Assembly: GCF_902374955.1 (NCBI RefSeq)
Contig: NZ_CABKRX010000071.1
Location: 1-41,418, forward strand
Direction: 5' to 3'
Length of the DNA: 41,418 nt
Source: Bacillus massilioanorexius
GTDB taxonomy: Bacteria; Bacillota; Bacilli; Bacillales; DSM-1321
Shown: in pieces, positions 1 to 9,639 of the stretch
Layout of the letters: each line of letters opens with the position of its first letter
Numbering within the stretch: position 1 is the first letter of the stretch
Translations under genes and position numbers: made by a program
The notes under the pieces: model-generated
What the model saw: the letters and a program-made list of their open reading frames with translations, nothing else
The model's database searches: none
Told to the model about the DNA's origin: nothing

Positions 1-2
1 CC

Positions 3-596
3 TTAGTCTGTCTCTTTCATTCGTGCTTGTAACGCATTCCACGCCTGATCTTTACCTTGTCCAGTTTCAGAAGAGAAGAGAATAATCTCATCCCCTTTTT
101 CAAGTTGCAATGTCTCTTTTGTTACTTTTAAATGTTTTTGCCATTTACCTTTCGGAATCTTATCCGCCTTTGTTGCAATAACAATACAAGGAATATCGTA
201 ATGTTTAAAGAAATCATACATCATAACATCATCTTTTGTTGGTGGATGACGTAAATCTACAATAAGTAATGCAGATTTCAGCTGTTCTCTTGAAGTCAGA
301 TATGTTTCAGTCATTTTTCCCCAAGCTGCTCGTTCTGATTTTGACACTTTAGCAAATCCATAGCCAGGAACATCAACAAAATAAAACATTTCATTAATGA
401 TAAAAAAGTTTAATGTTTGTGTTTTGCCTGGCTTTGAAGATGTTCTCGCTAAACTTTTTCGATTTAGCATTTTATTAATAAAAGAGGATTTCCCTACATT
501 CGAACGACCTGCTAATGCAAATTCAGGTAAATCTCCTTCTGGATATTGCTCTTTTCGAACAGCGCTCATAACAATCTCTGCGCTTGTAACCTTCAT
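3..596 (-). CDS. ysxC: EngB/YsxC ribosome-assembly GTPase
   Basis: TRAFAC-class GTPase that, in this family, helps late assembly of the 50S ribosomal subunit in the cytoplasm. All G motifs are visible: G1 GRSNVGKS (residues 30-37), switch region GKTQT (57-61), G3 DVPGYG (75-80), G4 TKAD (142-145) and G5 SSE (175-177). The 197-residue length is normal for the family. The ATG directly follows the lonA stop codon (TAA then ATG, no gap), so the two genes are translationally coupled and co-transcribed, as in B. subtilis. The stop codon lies at the very edge of the window but the gene is complete. Confidence 0.97.
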   Translation of the reverse strand: MKVTSAEIVMSAVRKEQYPEGDLPEFALAGRSNVGKSSFINKMLNRKSLARTSSKPGKTQTLNFFIINEMFYFVDVPGYGFAKVSKSERAAWGKMTETYLTSREQLKSALLIVDLRHPPTKDDVMMYDFFKHYDIPCIVIATKADKIPKGKWQKHLKVTKETLQLEKGDEIILFSSETGQGKDQAWNALQARMKETD

Positions 597-2918
597 TTAT
601 TTTCCACCTACCAATGCAATCTCTAATACCTCATCGAAGCTTGAGACTGGGTGAAAGCTTAATTCTTTACGAATACTTTCCGGAATCTCATCGATGTCTT
701 TTTCGTTGTCTTTAGGAATAATGATGGTAGTCAAACCAGCTCTATGTGCGCTTAATGTTTTCTCTTTCAATCCACCTATCGGAAGAACTCTACCTCTTAA
801 TGTAATTTCTCCCGTCATACCCACTTCCTTACGAATGGCTTTTCCAGATAAGGCAGACACAATAGCAGTAGCAATCGTAATACCAGCTGAAGGTCCATCC
901 TTTGGAACAGCTCCCTCTGGAACATGGATATGAATATCATATTTTTCATGAAAATCTTCATTAATACCTAACTCTTTAGCTTTTGAACGTACACAAGTTA
1001 AAGCTATTTGAGCTGATTCTTTCATTACATCACCAAGCTTACCTGTTAAGGATAGCTTACCTTTTCCTGCTGACAATGATACTTCAATTTGCAAAGTGTC
1101 TCCACCTACCGTTGTATAAGCAAGACCAGTTGCAACTCCTACTGTATCATCTTTTTCAGCTTGTCCATAGAAAAATCTCTTTTTACCTAAAAATTCCTCT
1201 AGGTTTTTAGAGTTAACAATCACTCTTTTCTTCTCACCAGCTACAATAATTTTAGCAGATTTACGACAAATACTAGCTAGTTGTCTTTCTAAGCTACGAA
1301 CTCCTGCTTCACGTGTATAATAGCGGATGATATCCATGAATGCTTCATCCTTTAATTGAAGCTGAGTTTTCTTTAATCCGTTTTCTTCAATTTGCTTAGG
1401 CAATAAATGTTCTTTAGCGATATGCAATTTCTCATATTCCGTATAGCCTGCAAGTGTAATGATCTCCATTCTATCTCTTAGAGGACCCGGAATCGTTGAA
1501 AGATTATTGGCAGTTGCTATAAACATTACATTGGATAAATCATACGTTTCTTCAATGTAATGATCGCTGAAATTATGATTTTGTTCTGGATCAAGAACCT
1601 CAAGCATAGCTGACGAAGGATCTCCTCTAAAATCATTGGACATTTTATCAATTTCATCTAATAAAAACACTGGATTAATTGTGCCAGCTTTTTTCATTCC
1701 TTGAATAATTCTACCCGGCATCGCGCCCACATAAGTACGTCGATGACCTCTTATCTCTGATTCATCACGTACCCCACCTAATGATACACGAACAAAATTA
1801 CGATTCAATGACGAAGCAATCGATTTAGCCAAGCTTGTTTTCCCTACACCAGGAGGGCCAGCTAAACAAAGAATTGGACCTCTTAAAGATTTTGTTAATT
1901 GCTTAACGGCCAAGTACTCTAATACACGTTCTTTCACTTTCTCAAGCCCAAAATGTTCTTTATTTAAGATTCTTTCTGCTTTTGCTAGATTATGGTCATC
2001 CTTCGTTGATTGAGACCAAGGTAAAGCGATAAGCCAATCAATATAATTTCTAATAACAGAACTTTCTGCAGAGCTTGACGGCACTTTTTCATAACGATCT
2101 AATTCTTTAAATGCCACTTTTTCAACGTGTTCAGGCATTTTAGCTTGTTCAATTTTTTCAGTTAAAACTGCAATTTCTCCAGTTTTACCTTCTTTATCTC
2201 CCAGTTCTTTTTGAATAGCCTTCATTTGTTCACGTAAATAGTATTCTTTTTGCGTTCTTTCCATCGAACGTTTTACTCGTTCACCAATCTTCTTCTCTAA
2301 TTGTAAGATTTCACTTTCATTGTTTATAAAAGCAATAACGATTGCTAAACGTTCTTTAATATCTACCGCTTCTAACACTTCTTGTTTTCCTTTTAATTCC
2401 AAAGGAAGATGAGAAGCAACAATATCAGCTAAACGACCCGGCTCCTCTATATCAGCTGTAGATGCATACATATCATTATTATTTTTCTTAGACATTTTTA
2501 TGTATTGCTTAAATGAACCCAATAAAGTTCTCATTAACGCTTGATGCTCTGCGTCCTTTTCTTCTGAATCATCGAACGTTTTTAAAGAGGCTTCTAAATA
2601 AGTATCTCGATCATTCACTGAAATTATTTCAGCTCTTTTCAAACCTTCTACTAAAACACGTATCGTCCCATTCGGAAGTTTCAGCATTTGCTTCACTTTC
2701 GTTAATGTACCCATTTTATATATATCATCTTCATCAGGATCTTGTGTTGAAGTATCAATTTGAGTTGTTAGAAAAATCAAATGATCTTCAACCATTGCTT
2801 TTTCTAATGCTTGGATGGACTTATCCCTTCCGACATCTAAATGAAGTACCATAGTAGGGTAAACAATCAGTCCTCGTAACGGAAGGAGGGGAACGATGAT
2901 TTCATTCGTATTAGCCAT
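597..2918 (-). CDS. lonA: ATP-dependent protease LonA
   Basis: Cytosolic AAA+ serine protease that degrades misfolded and regulatory proteins. From the ATG chosen here (773 residues) it shows the N-terminal substrate domain (about 1-200), a coiled helical region, Walker A GPPGVGKT (354-361), Walker B FLLDEID (418-424) and a Lon protease domain with the Ser-Lys dyad: Ser in PKDGPSAG (677) and Lys in GGLKEK (718). The reading frame extends upstream to a GTG at 2933, but that codon sits inside the GGAGGTG ribosome binding site. The ATG at 2918 is 7 nt downstream of that site and gives the usual family length. It is followed without a gap by ysxC. Confidence 0.97.
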   Translation of the reverse strand: MANTNEIIVPLLPLRGLIVYPTMVLHLDVGRDKSIQALEKAMVEDHLIFLTTQIDTSTQDPDEDDIYKMGTLTKVKQMLKLPNGTIRVLVEGLKRAEIISVNDRDTYLEASLKTFDDSEEKDAEHQALMRTLLGSFKQYIKMSKKNNNDMYASTADIEEPGRLADIVASHLPLELKGKQEVLEAVDIKERLAIVIAFINNESEILQLEKKIGERVKRSMERTQKEYYLREQMKAIQKELGDKEGKTGEIAVLTEKIEQAKMPEHVEKVAFKELDRYEKVPSSSAESSVIRNYIDWLIALPWSQSTKDDHNLAKAERILNKEHFGLEKVKERVLEYLAVKQLTKSLRGPILCLAGPPGVGKTSLAKSIASSLNRNFVRVSLGGVRDESEIRGHRRTYVGAMPGRIIQGMKKAGTINPVFLLDEIDKMSNDFRGDPSSAMLEVLDPEQNHNFSDHYIEETYDLSNVMFIATANNLSTIPGPLRDRMEIITLAGYTEYEKLHIAKEHLLPKQIEENGLKKTQLQLKDEAFMDIIRYYTREAGVRSLERQLASICRKSAKIIVAGEKKRVIVNSKNLEEFLGKKRFFYGQAEKDDTVGVATGLAYTTVGGDTLQIEVSLSAGKGKLSLTGKLGDVMKESAQIALTCVRSKAKELGINEDFHEKYDIHIHVPEGAVPKDGPSAGITIATAIVSALSGKAIRKEVGMTGEITLRGRVLPIGGLKEKTLSAHRAGLTTIIIPKDNEKDIDEIPESIRKELSFHPVSSFDEVLEIALVGGK

Positions 2919-2977
2919 GTCTAACACCTCCACAAATTATGTAAATTAGCATGTATTGCTCTATCAGTCTTTAAGTC

Positions 2978-3006
2978 ATTTTATCGTATTTAATAGCTAG
3001 TGTCTA
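2978..3006 (-). promoter_or_regulatory. Candidate sigma-A promoter of lonA-ysxC
   Basis: On the minus strand TAGACA (3001-3006), a 17-nt spacer and TAAAAT (2978-2983) give a good sigma-A match, about 60-70 nt before the lonA start. I saw no CtsR-type heptad repeat around it. Inference from sequence only. Confidence 0.5.
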
Positions 3007-3055
3007 TTAGTTACCATTTCTGCTTTCTATTTGTATTTTCCCTTCATTTAAACAC

Positions 3056-3103
3056 AAAAATCGGGCTGATAAAAAAGCCATTTTCATCACTTTTTTATCG
3101 CCC
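3056..3103 (-). terminator. Rho-independent terminator after lonB
   Basis: GGGCTGATAAAAAAG (3063-3077) pairs with CTTTTTTATCGCCC (3090-3103) apart from one bulged base. On the minus strand it is followed by a short T tract (plus-strand A run 3056-3060). It separates lonB from lonA, so lonA needs its own promoter. Confidence 0.7.
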
Positions 3104-3174
3104 TTGTGCTTTATACATATTATGTGTACGAATAGGTTAAATCATACTGTTATGTTATAAACACTACGTTTCAC

Positions 3175-4842
3175 TCAAAGTAAGTTTTCTTTCTGTACAA
3201 TATCTATATCTTTTACAAATTCTTGTATAGGTAGGTCTTTTTTTAACGTGTGTTGTATAACTTCAGAGAAATGAGTCACTGGAATAATATTCAGTTCCGT
3301 GAATTCCTTTAACATACTTTGCATATTCTCGCGAGGTATAATAACTGTTTTTACTCCGGCTTGCAAGGCTGCTTTAACTTTTGGATAGATTCCTCCAATT
3401 GGTTTAACCTCACCATGAATACTGATTTCACCAGTCATTGCTACAGTATTATCAATCGGTATTTTATAAATTGCTGAATAAATGCCAATAGCCATAGCAA
3501 TTCCAGCAGAAGGTCCATCTATAGGAATACCTCCAGGAAAATTCACATGAATATCAAATTGATCCGCTGGTACTCCCATGCTTCTTAACACCGTTACAAC
3601 ATTTTCAATTGAACCACGTGCCATACTTTTTCTCCGTATTGATTTACCACTTCCACCAATGCTCTCTTCTTCGACAATACCAGTAGTTGTAATTGTACCT
3701 TTTTCTTTAGTAGGGATTACCGTCACTTCAATTTCAAGAAGAGCGCCGCTATTTGGTCCATATACCGCTAGCCCATTGATTAGGCCAATTTTGGGATGCA
3801 AACTTATTTTTTTATCCATTCTAGGACTTAATTGACTACTTTGGACGATCCATTCAATTTCTTCTTCCTTCAATTCTTTACGATTTTCCGAAATAGCTAA
3901 ACCTGCTGCAATTTGAATCATATTGACAGCTTCTCTTCCATTTCTAGCATATCGAGCTAGGAACTGTAGCCCTTCTTCACTAGCTTTCAACCCCACTTTA
4001 TTTGCAGCATTTTTCGCAACTGTCACCACTTCATCTTGTTCTAATTCACGAAAAAAAACTTCCATACATCTTGAGCGGATAGCCGGTGGTATTTCATTAG
4101 GTGTTCTAGTTGTCGCACCTATTAAACGAAAATCAGCTGGCAATCCGTTTTTAAAAATGTCATGAATATGTACAGGAATCTGTTGATTTTCCTCAGAGTA
4201 ATAAGCACTTTCAAAATGAACTTTTCGATCTTCTAGTACCTTTAATAACTTATTCATTTGGATAGGATGCAACTCACCTATTTCGTCAATAAATAGAATT
4301 CCTCCATGGGCATTTGAAACGGCTCCCTGTTTTGGCTGAGGGATACCAGCTTGCCCCATTGCTCCTGCTCCTTGATAAATAGGATCATGAACGGACCCTA
4401 TTAAAGGATCTGCAATACCTCTTTCATCAAATCTTGCAGTTGTTGCATCTAGTTCAACAAAGACAGAAGAATATTGAAACGGTGAGTTCTTATTCTTTTT
4501 AGCAAAATCTAATACTAGTCGAGCTGCTGCGGTCTTCCCAATACCCGGAGGACCGTAAATAATAACATGTTGAGGATTTGGTCCACATAGAGCAGCCTTT
4601 AAAGCTTTTATACCATCTTCTTGACCAATAACCTCTTTAAAGGAAGAAGGACGAACTCTCTCTGCAAGCGGCTCAGATAATCTAATAGATCTCATTTTCC
4701 TTAGTTGCTCCATCTCTTTTCGTGATTCACGATCTATTGTCACTTTATTAGCTCTTTGTCCTCGTAATAAATTAAGAAAATACATCCCGATTACAATCCC
4801 GAAAAAAAGCTGTATGATAACGATTATATTCATCCAACTCAT
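3175..4842 (-). CDS. lonB: Membrane-anchored Lon-like protease LonB
   Basis: AAA+ serine protease of the LonB type; in B. subtilis the orthologue is expressed in the forespore. Starting at the ATG at 4842 (GGAGGG 6 nt upstream) it has 555 residues. It shows one N-terminal transmembrane segment (about residues 4-23), Walker A GPPGIGKT (97-104), Walker B LFIDEI (183-188), and a protease domain with Ser in PIDGPSAG (445) and Lys in GGIYPKVK (488). It lacks the large LonA N-terminal domain, which is normal for LonB. The frame extends to a TTG at 4866, but that start has no ribosome binding site. It lies between clpX and lonA as in B. subtilis. I found no convincing sigma-F promoter by eye. Confidence 0.95.
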   Translation of the reverse strand: MSWMNIIVIIQLFFGIVIGMYFLNLLRGQRANKVTIDRESRKEMEQLRKMRSIRLSEPLAERVRPSSFKEVIGQEDGIKALKAALCGPNPQHVIIYGPPGIGKTAAARLVLDFAKKNKNSPFQYSSVFVELDATTARFDERGIADPLIGSVHDPIYQGAGAMGQAGIPQPKQGAVSNAHGGILFIDEIGELHPIQMNKLLKVLEDRKVHFESAYYSEENQQIPVHIHDIFKNGLPADFRLIGATTRTPNEIPPAIRSRCMEVFFRELEQDEVVTVAKNAANKVGLKASEEGLQFLARYARNGREAVNMIQIAAGLAISENRKELKEEEIEWIVQSSQLSPRMDKKISLHPKIGLINGLAVYGPNSGALLEIEVTVIPTKEKGTITTTGIVEEESIGGSGKSIRRKSMARGSIENVVTVLRSMGVPADQFDIHVNFPGGIPIDGPSAGIAMAIGIYSAIYKIPIDNTVAMTGEISIHGEVKPIGGIYPKVKAALQAGVKTVIIPRENMQSMLKEFTELNIIPVTHFSEVIQHTLKKDLPIQEFVKDIDIVQKENLL

Positions 4843-5031
4843 GATCTTCCCTCCATAATACACCAAGTTAGTTCATACATTTAAGTATCTCCTTTTATCG
4901 GAAATATTAACCCCTTAGCGTAAAGAACAATCCATTTTTTGGATTATTTTATTCATTTATGAGTTTGAAAAATAGCTATTAAAATCGATCATATATATTA
5001 GTAGTATGTAACTGCATTTTTACAGAACGAC

Positions 5032-5065
5032 AAAAACCGCTAACCAAAATTGGATTAGCGGTTTC
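5032..5065 (-). terminator. Terminator after clpX
   Basis: AAACCGCTAA and TTAGCGGTTT form a perfect 10-bp stem around a short AT-rich loop. On the minus strand a TTTTT run follows. It lies about 50 nt beyond the clpX stop and explains why lonB is likely to be transcribed separately. Confidence 0.8.
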
Positions 5066-5113
5066 ATTATTCATACGAAATGGACCAAAAAGGACCTGTT
5101 ACGTTTGCTTATA

Positions 5114-6382
5114 TTATGCTGAAGTTTTTGTTTCTTCTTCAGGAATAATTGTACCATCTTTAAGCACTAATTTATGCGCTTTAGTATCAGAAACTGTTTC
5201 ACCTGTTATAATACATTTTTGTACATCATCGCGTGATGGTAGCTCGAACATTAAATCAAGCATAATCCCTTCAATAATGGAACGAAGACCACGCGCACCT
5301 GTTTTTCTTTCAATTGCTTTTTTAGCAATCTCCACTAACGCACTCTCTTCAAATTCTAATTCAACATCATCTAGCTCAAGCATTTTTTGATATTGCTTCA
5401 CAAGCGCATTTTTAGGCTTTGTTAGAATTTCAATTAAAGCCGATTCATCAAGCTGCTCAAGGTTTGCAATTACAGGAAGACGACCGATAAATTCCGGAAT
5501 TAACCCAAAGCGCAATAAATCTTCAGGTAATACTTTTGATAATAAATCTTTATCAGCTATATCAACTTTTTTATTATCAGATCCAAATCCAATTACTTTT
5601 TGTCCTAAACGACGTTTAATAATTGGTTCGATTCCATCAAAAGCTCCGCCACAAATAAAGAGAATATTTGTTGTATCGATTTGAATAAATTCTTGATGAG
5701 GATGCTTTCTTCCACCTTGTGGTGGTACACTAGCTACTGTGCCCTCTAGAATTTTTAGTAATGCTTGTTGTACTCCTTCACCAGAAACATCACGAGTAAT
5801 AGATGGATTCTCTGACTTACGAGCAACCTTATCAATTTCATCGATGTAAATAATACCTTTTTCTGCTTTTTCAACATCATAATCCGCTGCTTGGATCAGC
5901 TTCAAAAGGATATTTTCTACATCTTCACCTACATAACCAGCTTCTGTTAAAGAAGTTGCATCCGCAATAGCGAAAGGTACATTCAATAGACGTGCTAATG
6001 TTTGAGCCAATAATGTTTTACCACTACCTGTAGGTCCAATTAAACAAATATTACTTTTTGAAAGTTCAACTTCATCAATCTTACTGTTAGAATTAATTCG
6101 TTTGTAATGATTATATACGGCTACCGCTAAAGATTTTTTAGCTTGATTTTGTCCAATTACATACTCATCTAGAATTTCTCTAATCTCCTGAGGCTTTGGA
6201 ACATCTTTAAATTCTACTTCTTCTTCTGTACCTAATTCTTCTTCAACGATTTCAGTACATAATTCGATACATTCATCACAAATATATACGCCAGGTCCAG
6301 CTACAAGCTTACGAACTTGTTCCTGCGTTTTTCCACAAAAAGAACATTTTAAATGTCCTTTTTCATCATTAAATTTAAACAA
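5114..6382 (-). CDS. clpX: ATP-dependent unfoldase ClpX
   Basis: AAA+ unfoldase that feeds substrates to the ClpP peptidase. With a TTG start at 6382 it has 422 residues. It shows the N-terminal zinc-binding domain with Cys13, 16, 35 and 38, Walker A GPTGSGKT (116-123), Walker B IIYIDEID (177-184), the ClpP-docking IGF loop (264-266) and sensor-2 GARGLR (362-367). The frame runs three codons further to a GTG at 6391, which abuts the AAGGGG. The TTG lies a better distance downstream and gives the family N-terminus MFKFNDEKG. I therefore prefer TTG, but the choice changes only three residues. Confidence 0.96.
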   Translation of the reverse strand: MFKFNDEKGHLKCSFCGKTQEQVRKLVAGPGVYICDECIELCTEIVEEELGTEEEVEFKDVPKPQEIREILDEYVIGQNQAKKSLAVAVYNHYKRINSNSKIDEVELSKSNICLIGPTGSGKTLLAQTLARLLNVPFAIADATSLTEAGYVGEDVENILLKLIQAADYDVEKAEKGIIYIDEIDKVARKSENPSITRDVSGEGVQQALLKILEGTVASVPPQGGRKHPHQEFIQIDTTNILFICGGAFDGIEPIIKRRLGQKVIGFGSDNKKVDIADKDLLSKVLPEDLLRFGLIPEFIGRLPVIANLEQLDESALIEILTKPKNALVKQYQKMLELDDVELEFEESALVEIAKKAIERKTGARGLRSIIEGIMLDLMFELPSRDDVQKCIITGETVSDTKAHKLVLKDGTIIPEEETKTSA

Positions 6383-6814
6383 TTTCTTCACCCCTTCATA
6401 ATTAATCTAATTGTCACTCTCACTGAACAATTAGCTAGAATAACGAAAACATCATTATGTATAATCTATATTCTATGTGAATTGCATTGTATCATTTTAA
6501 CCAGTTTCATGAAAAATTATATGCTTTTTCACAGAGAATAGGTAAACCTAATTTTCTTCCACATATGTATAATGCCCAGTTCAAAATTGAATCAAACTTC
6601 CAGTTAAAATTATGTATTAACTTTATTAAAAATAATCTACACTTATTATAATAAAAAATCAATAAAGATACTTGTAATTATAAATTTTTTATTTTTTCTT
6701 CCTAGTATTCAAATTATTCAAAAACAAAGAAAAGCATACATAGATTATACAAAACAAGGCACGATCATCTCGCGCCTTGTTTTGTATTTTGAGACTATAT
6801 ATGTTTAGAAGAAA
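6383..6814. other. AT-rich gap between tig and clpX
   Basis: This 430-nt stretch holds the tig terminator at its left end and must hold the clpX promoter. The best sigma-A candidate by eye on the minus strand is TTTTCA (6510-6515), 18 nt, TACAAT (6486-6491). It is weak at -35, so I rate it low. The remainder (about 6560-6740) is very AT-rich and I see no gene, RNA or repeat in it. Confidence 0.4.
6749..6785 (-). terminator. Terminator after tig
   Basis: ACAAAACAAGGC (6749-6760) and GCCTTGTTTTGT (6774-6785) form a perfect 12-bp stem just beyond the tig stop codon. The U-rich stretch is in the stem itself rather than after it, so termination strength is uncertain. The symmetry could also act in the plus direction. 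Confidence 0.6.
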
Positions 6815-8098
6815 TTAAGCTTGTTTGCTGTTATCTACTAAGAAGTCGATAGCTTTACGGAAAGTAATATCAGATTTTAATGCATCTGAACCACCTAAAG
6901 CTTTTTTAATATCTTCTACTGACATTTTGTACATTTCTGCCATTTTTCCAATTTCAGCTTCAATTTCTTCTTCTGAAGCTTCAATTTTCTCAGCTTCAAC
7001 GATAGCTTCAAGAACAAGATTTACACGAACACGCTTTTCAGCATCTTCTTTCATTTGTCCTTTTAAAGCAGCTTCGTCTTGACCAGAGAATTGGAAGTAT
7101 AGGTCTAAGTTCATACCTTGCATAGATAGGCGTTGTTCGAATTCTTGAAGCATGCGATCAACTTCGCTTTCAACCATTACTTCAGGAACGTTGATTTCAG
7201 CATTTTCAGCTGCTTTTTCAACTACTGCATCACGTACTTTGTGTTCAGCTTCGTGTTTTTTGCTATCTTCAAGAGATTTTTGAGTTTTTTCTTTAAGTTC
7301 TGCAAGTGTTTCCACTTCTTCGTCAGCATCTTTTGCAAACTCATCATCAAGCTCAGGAAGTTGTTTTGTTTTAATTTCATGAACTTTCACTTTGAATACA
7401 GCAGGTTTTCCTGCAAGTTCAGCTGCATGGTATTCTTCTGGGAAAGAAACTTCTACGTCTTTTTCTTGTCCTGCTTCAAGACCAACAACTTGATCTTCGA
7501 AACCAGGAATGAAAGAATTTGAACCTAGTTCTAAAGAATAGTTTTCAGCTTTTCCACCTTCAAAAGCTTCTCCGTCAACAAATCCTTCAAAATCGATAAC
7601 AACTGTATCACCGTTTTCAGCTTTGCCTTCTTCTTTTACAACAAGCTCAGCAAAACGCTCTTGCATACGAGTTAATTCATTGTTTACATCTTCTTCAGTA
7701 ACTTCAGTATTTACTGCTTCTACTTCTAAACCTTTGTAATCACCAAGTTTTACTTCTGGTTTAACTGTAACAGTAGCTTTGAAAACTAAAGTTTCGCCTT
7801 TTTCCATTTTCTCAACGTCGATTTCTGGACGATCTACTGGGTTAATTTCTGCTTCTTCAACTGCAGATGCATAAGCGTCTGGAAGAATGAAGTCTAAAGC
7901 ATCTTGGTATAATGATTCTACACCAAAACGTTTTTCAAACAATTGACGTGGCATTTTTCCTTTACGGAATCCTGGAACGTTAATTTGTTTTACAACCTTA
8001 TTAAAAGCAGCGTCTAAGCCTTTGTTCACTTTATCTGCTTCTACTTCAATAGTTAGAACCACGCGGTTCTCTTCTAATCTTTCTAATTTTACAGACAT
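6815..8098 (-). CDS. tig: Trigger factor (ribosome-associated chaperone)
   Basis: Ribosome-bound chaperone and peptidyl-prolyl isomerase that meets nascent chains at the exit tunnel. The ribosome-docking signature GFRKGKMP is at residues 43-50. A central FKBP-type isomerase domain lies at about 160-245, and the rest forms the long helical C-terminal arm. The 427-residue length is standard. The ATG has GGAGGG 7 nt upstream. It is monocistronic: its own promoter is upstream and a hairpin follows. Its position beside clpX is conserved in Bacilli. Confidence 0.97.
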   Translation of the reverse strand: MSVKLERLEENRVVLTIEVEADKVNKGLDAAFNKVVKQINVPGFRKGKMPRQLFEKRFGVESLYQDALDFILPDAYASAVEEAEINPVDRPEIDVEKMEKGETLVFKATVTVKPEVKLGDYKGLEVEAVNTEVTEEDVNNELTRMQERFAELVVKEEGKAENGDTVVIDFEGFVDGEAFEGGKAENYSLELGSNSFIPGFEDQVVGLEAGQEKDVEVSFPEEYHAAELAGKPAVFKVKVHEIKTKQLPELDDEFAKDADEEVETLAELKEKTQKSLEDSKKHEAEHKVRDAVVEKAAENAEINVPEVMVESEVDRMLQEFEQRLSMQGMNLDLYFQFSGQDEAALKGQMKEDAEKRVRVNLVLEAIVEAEKIEASEEEIEAEIGKMAEMYKMSVEDIKKALGGSDALKSDITFRKAIDFLVDNSKQA

Positions 8099-8247
8099 CT
8101 ATTTCCCTCCAAAACATCTATTAATAGTTATTAAAACTTATTCATTATAAGACAAGCTTGTTTCATAGTGCTAAAACAGTCTTGTTTACATCCTTTTCAT
8201 CTTACAAATGATGGGATTTTTCGTAACTATATTATTACAACCATTTC

Positions 8248-8275
8248 ATTATATCACAGCTTTACTGTCTTTCAA
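8248..8275 (-). promoter_or_regulatory. Sigma-A promoter of tig
   Basis: Minus-strand TTGAAA (8270-8275), a 16-nt spacer and TATAAT (8248-8253), about 150 nt before the tig start. A second TATAAT-like box lies nearer the gene (around 8145) without a good -35. The leader between promoter and gene contains two copies of AAACAAG, whose meaning I cannot assign. Confidence 0.6.
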
Positions 8276-8292
8276 CAGCTTAAGCTTAAATA

Positions 8293-9288
8293 TTATATAG
8301 AAGATATTTCTTCTAATTTATGGATGAATTGAAGTACTTCCATTACTTTTGTTTCTATTGCGTGGTAATTGTCTAGTATTTCATCTTCATTGGATTCTAT
8401 TCCCTGATATTGTTCGGCAAGTATATGATAAGCTGCAGCCCAACTTTCATAGCATTCCATTGGTTCAAACGGGTATAAAACCAGCTGATGTCTTTCTAAT
8501 AAATGTCTTGCTAATTCAAACAATGATGGGTTTTTTTGTTCCAAACACTTATCTAGTAATTCTTCAATGTTTCGATAGTAATCACGATTATGAATAAATT
8601 CTATTCCTGATGGAATAATAGTAGTTTCTTTCGAAAACTTAACAATGACACATTCATCTTGTATTTCTTGATCACTTAGAGCGATTAGTAGTAACGTCTT
8701 AATAAGTGGATGTCCTTCAGGAGATTGGAGAAATTCTTTAATTTCAACTAAGTATTTACGAATATTATCATCCTTAAGCTGATTAACAATAATTAATTGT
8801 TCTTGTGGTGTCTTATGTAGCAATTCTAAACTTTTTTCTATGACCGATTCATCTACTGGGAATTCACTTTGCTCCATACGCATTCTTTTACAAAATTCAA
8901 GCATATTTTCAAAATGCTCTTCTTTTTCTACTGGTAAAAGACCTTCTTCAAGCAAAGCACTTATCGTCGCTTCCATCTCTTCGTATTCGTTAAGCTGAAG
9001 TAGAACCATGATATACATTTCCATTGTTTTAGAATAGTCTCCTATTCCTCTATGAAGTATGTACTGACAATGCTCTTTTGCCTCTCGATATTTACTTAAC
9101 TCTACTAAAGCTACAATTAGACCAAATCTTGCATTATAATCTTCTTTTTCTAATTCAATGGCTTGCTGCAAAAGGTCTGCCGCTTCCGCAAATCTCTTAT
9201 GTAAAAGAAAATCCATTCCTCTATCAACTAGTCTACTTGCCAACTCAGGAAAAGGAATAATCTTTGCACTTTCTTTTTTCTCCTTCAT
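8293..9288 (-). CDS. ysoA: TPR-repeat protein, YsoA-like
   Basis: Soluble 331-residue helical protein with tetratricopeptide-like repeats in its first 120 residues (for example LHKRFAEAADLLQQAIELE, followed by YREAKEHCQYILHRG). No signal peptide, membrane segment or catalytic motif is visible. B. subtilis has a TPR protein gene, ysoA, at exactly this place between tig and leuD, and length and context match. The function of that protein is not known to me. The ATG has AAGGCGGA upstream. It is separated from leuD by a terminator, so it probably does not belong to the ilv-leu operon. Confidence 0.8.
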   Translation of the reverse strand: MKEKKESAKIIPFPELASRLVDRGMDFLLHKRFAEAADLLQQAIELEKEDYNARFGLIVALVELSKYREAKEHCQYILHRGIGDYSKTMEMYIMVLLQLNEYEEMEATISALLEEGLLPVEKEEHFENMLEFCKRMRMEQSEFPVDESVIEKSLELLHKTPQEQLIIVNQLKDDNIRKYLVEIKEFLQSPEGHPLIKTLLLIALSDQEIQDECVIVKFSKETTIIPSGIEFIHNRDYYRNIEELLDKCLEQKNPSLFELARHLLERHQLVLYPFEPMECYESWAAAYHILAEQYQGIESNEDEILDNYHAIETKVMEVLQFIHKLEEISSI

Positions 9289-9639
9289 ATTTCATTCCGC
9301 CTTGATGCTTCTATTATTTTTCATCAGTTTACCATTTTCTAAACATCAATACAAAATTATTAGAAAAATAATCCTGCTCCTGTAAGCTTTGATGAAGTTA
9401 TTTATGTACTTCCCCTCGTATCTATAATTAAACATACGAGATAAAATACTTTTTCGCATTTTTCCTAATAAACTTTCATCTTTCTACATTTTTCTATCCC
9501 AATTATTTGTCGTCTTGCAATATACGACAAATAAAAAGCAGGCATCCAAATCGGACACCCACTTTACTCTAGATCTATCTTTGAAACAGTATTATTTATG
9601 AATCAAAAATTCATATATACCTATTTTCTTCCTATATTA
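9289..9639. other. Gap between ysoA and leuD
   Basis: This 350-nt gap holds the ilv-leu operon terminator (9533-9560). Next to it is a perfect inverted repeat of ATTTGTCGT / ACGACAAAT (9505-9513 and 9524-9532, 10-nt loop). That repeat could be an operator or RNA hairpin in front of ysoA. No -35/-10 pair convinced me, and nothing else is visible. Confidence 0.45.
9533..9560 (-). terminator. Terminator of the ilv-leu operon
   Basis: On the minus strand GGTGTCC-GATTT-GGATGCC forms a 7-bp stem with two G-U pairs. It is followed after three bases by TTTTT. It lies about 80 nt after leuD, the last gene of the operon. Confidence 0.7.

Noticed and set aside
7133..7522. 129-codon plus-strand frame opposite tig
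   Set aside because: Its Phe-rich composition is the mirror of the Glu/Lys-rich trigger factor. No ribosome binding site and no family features.
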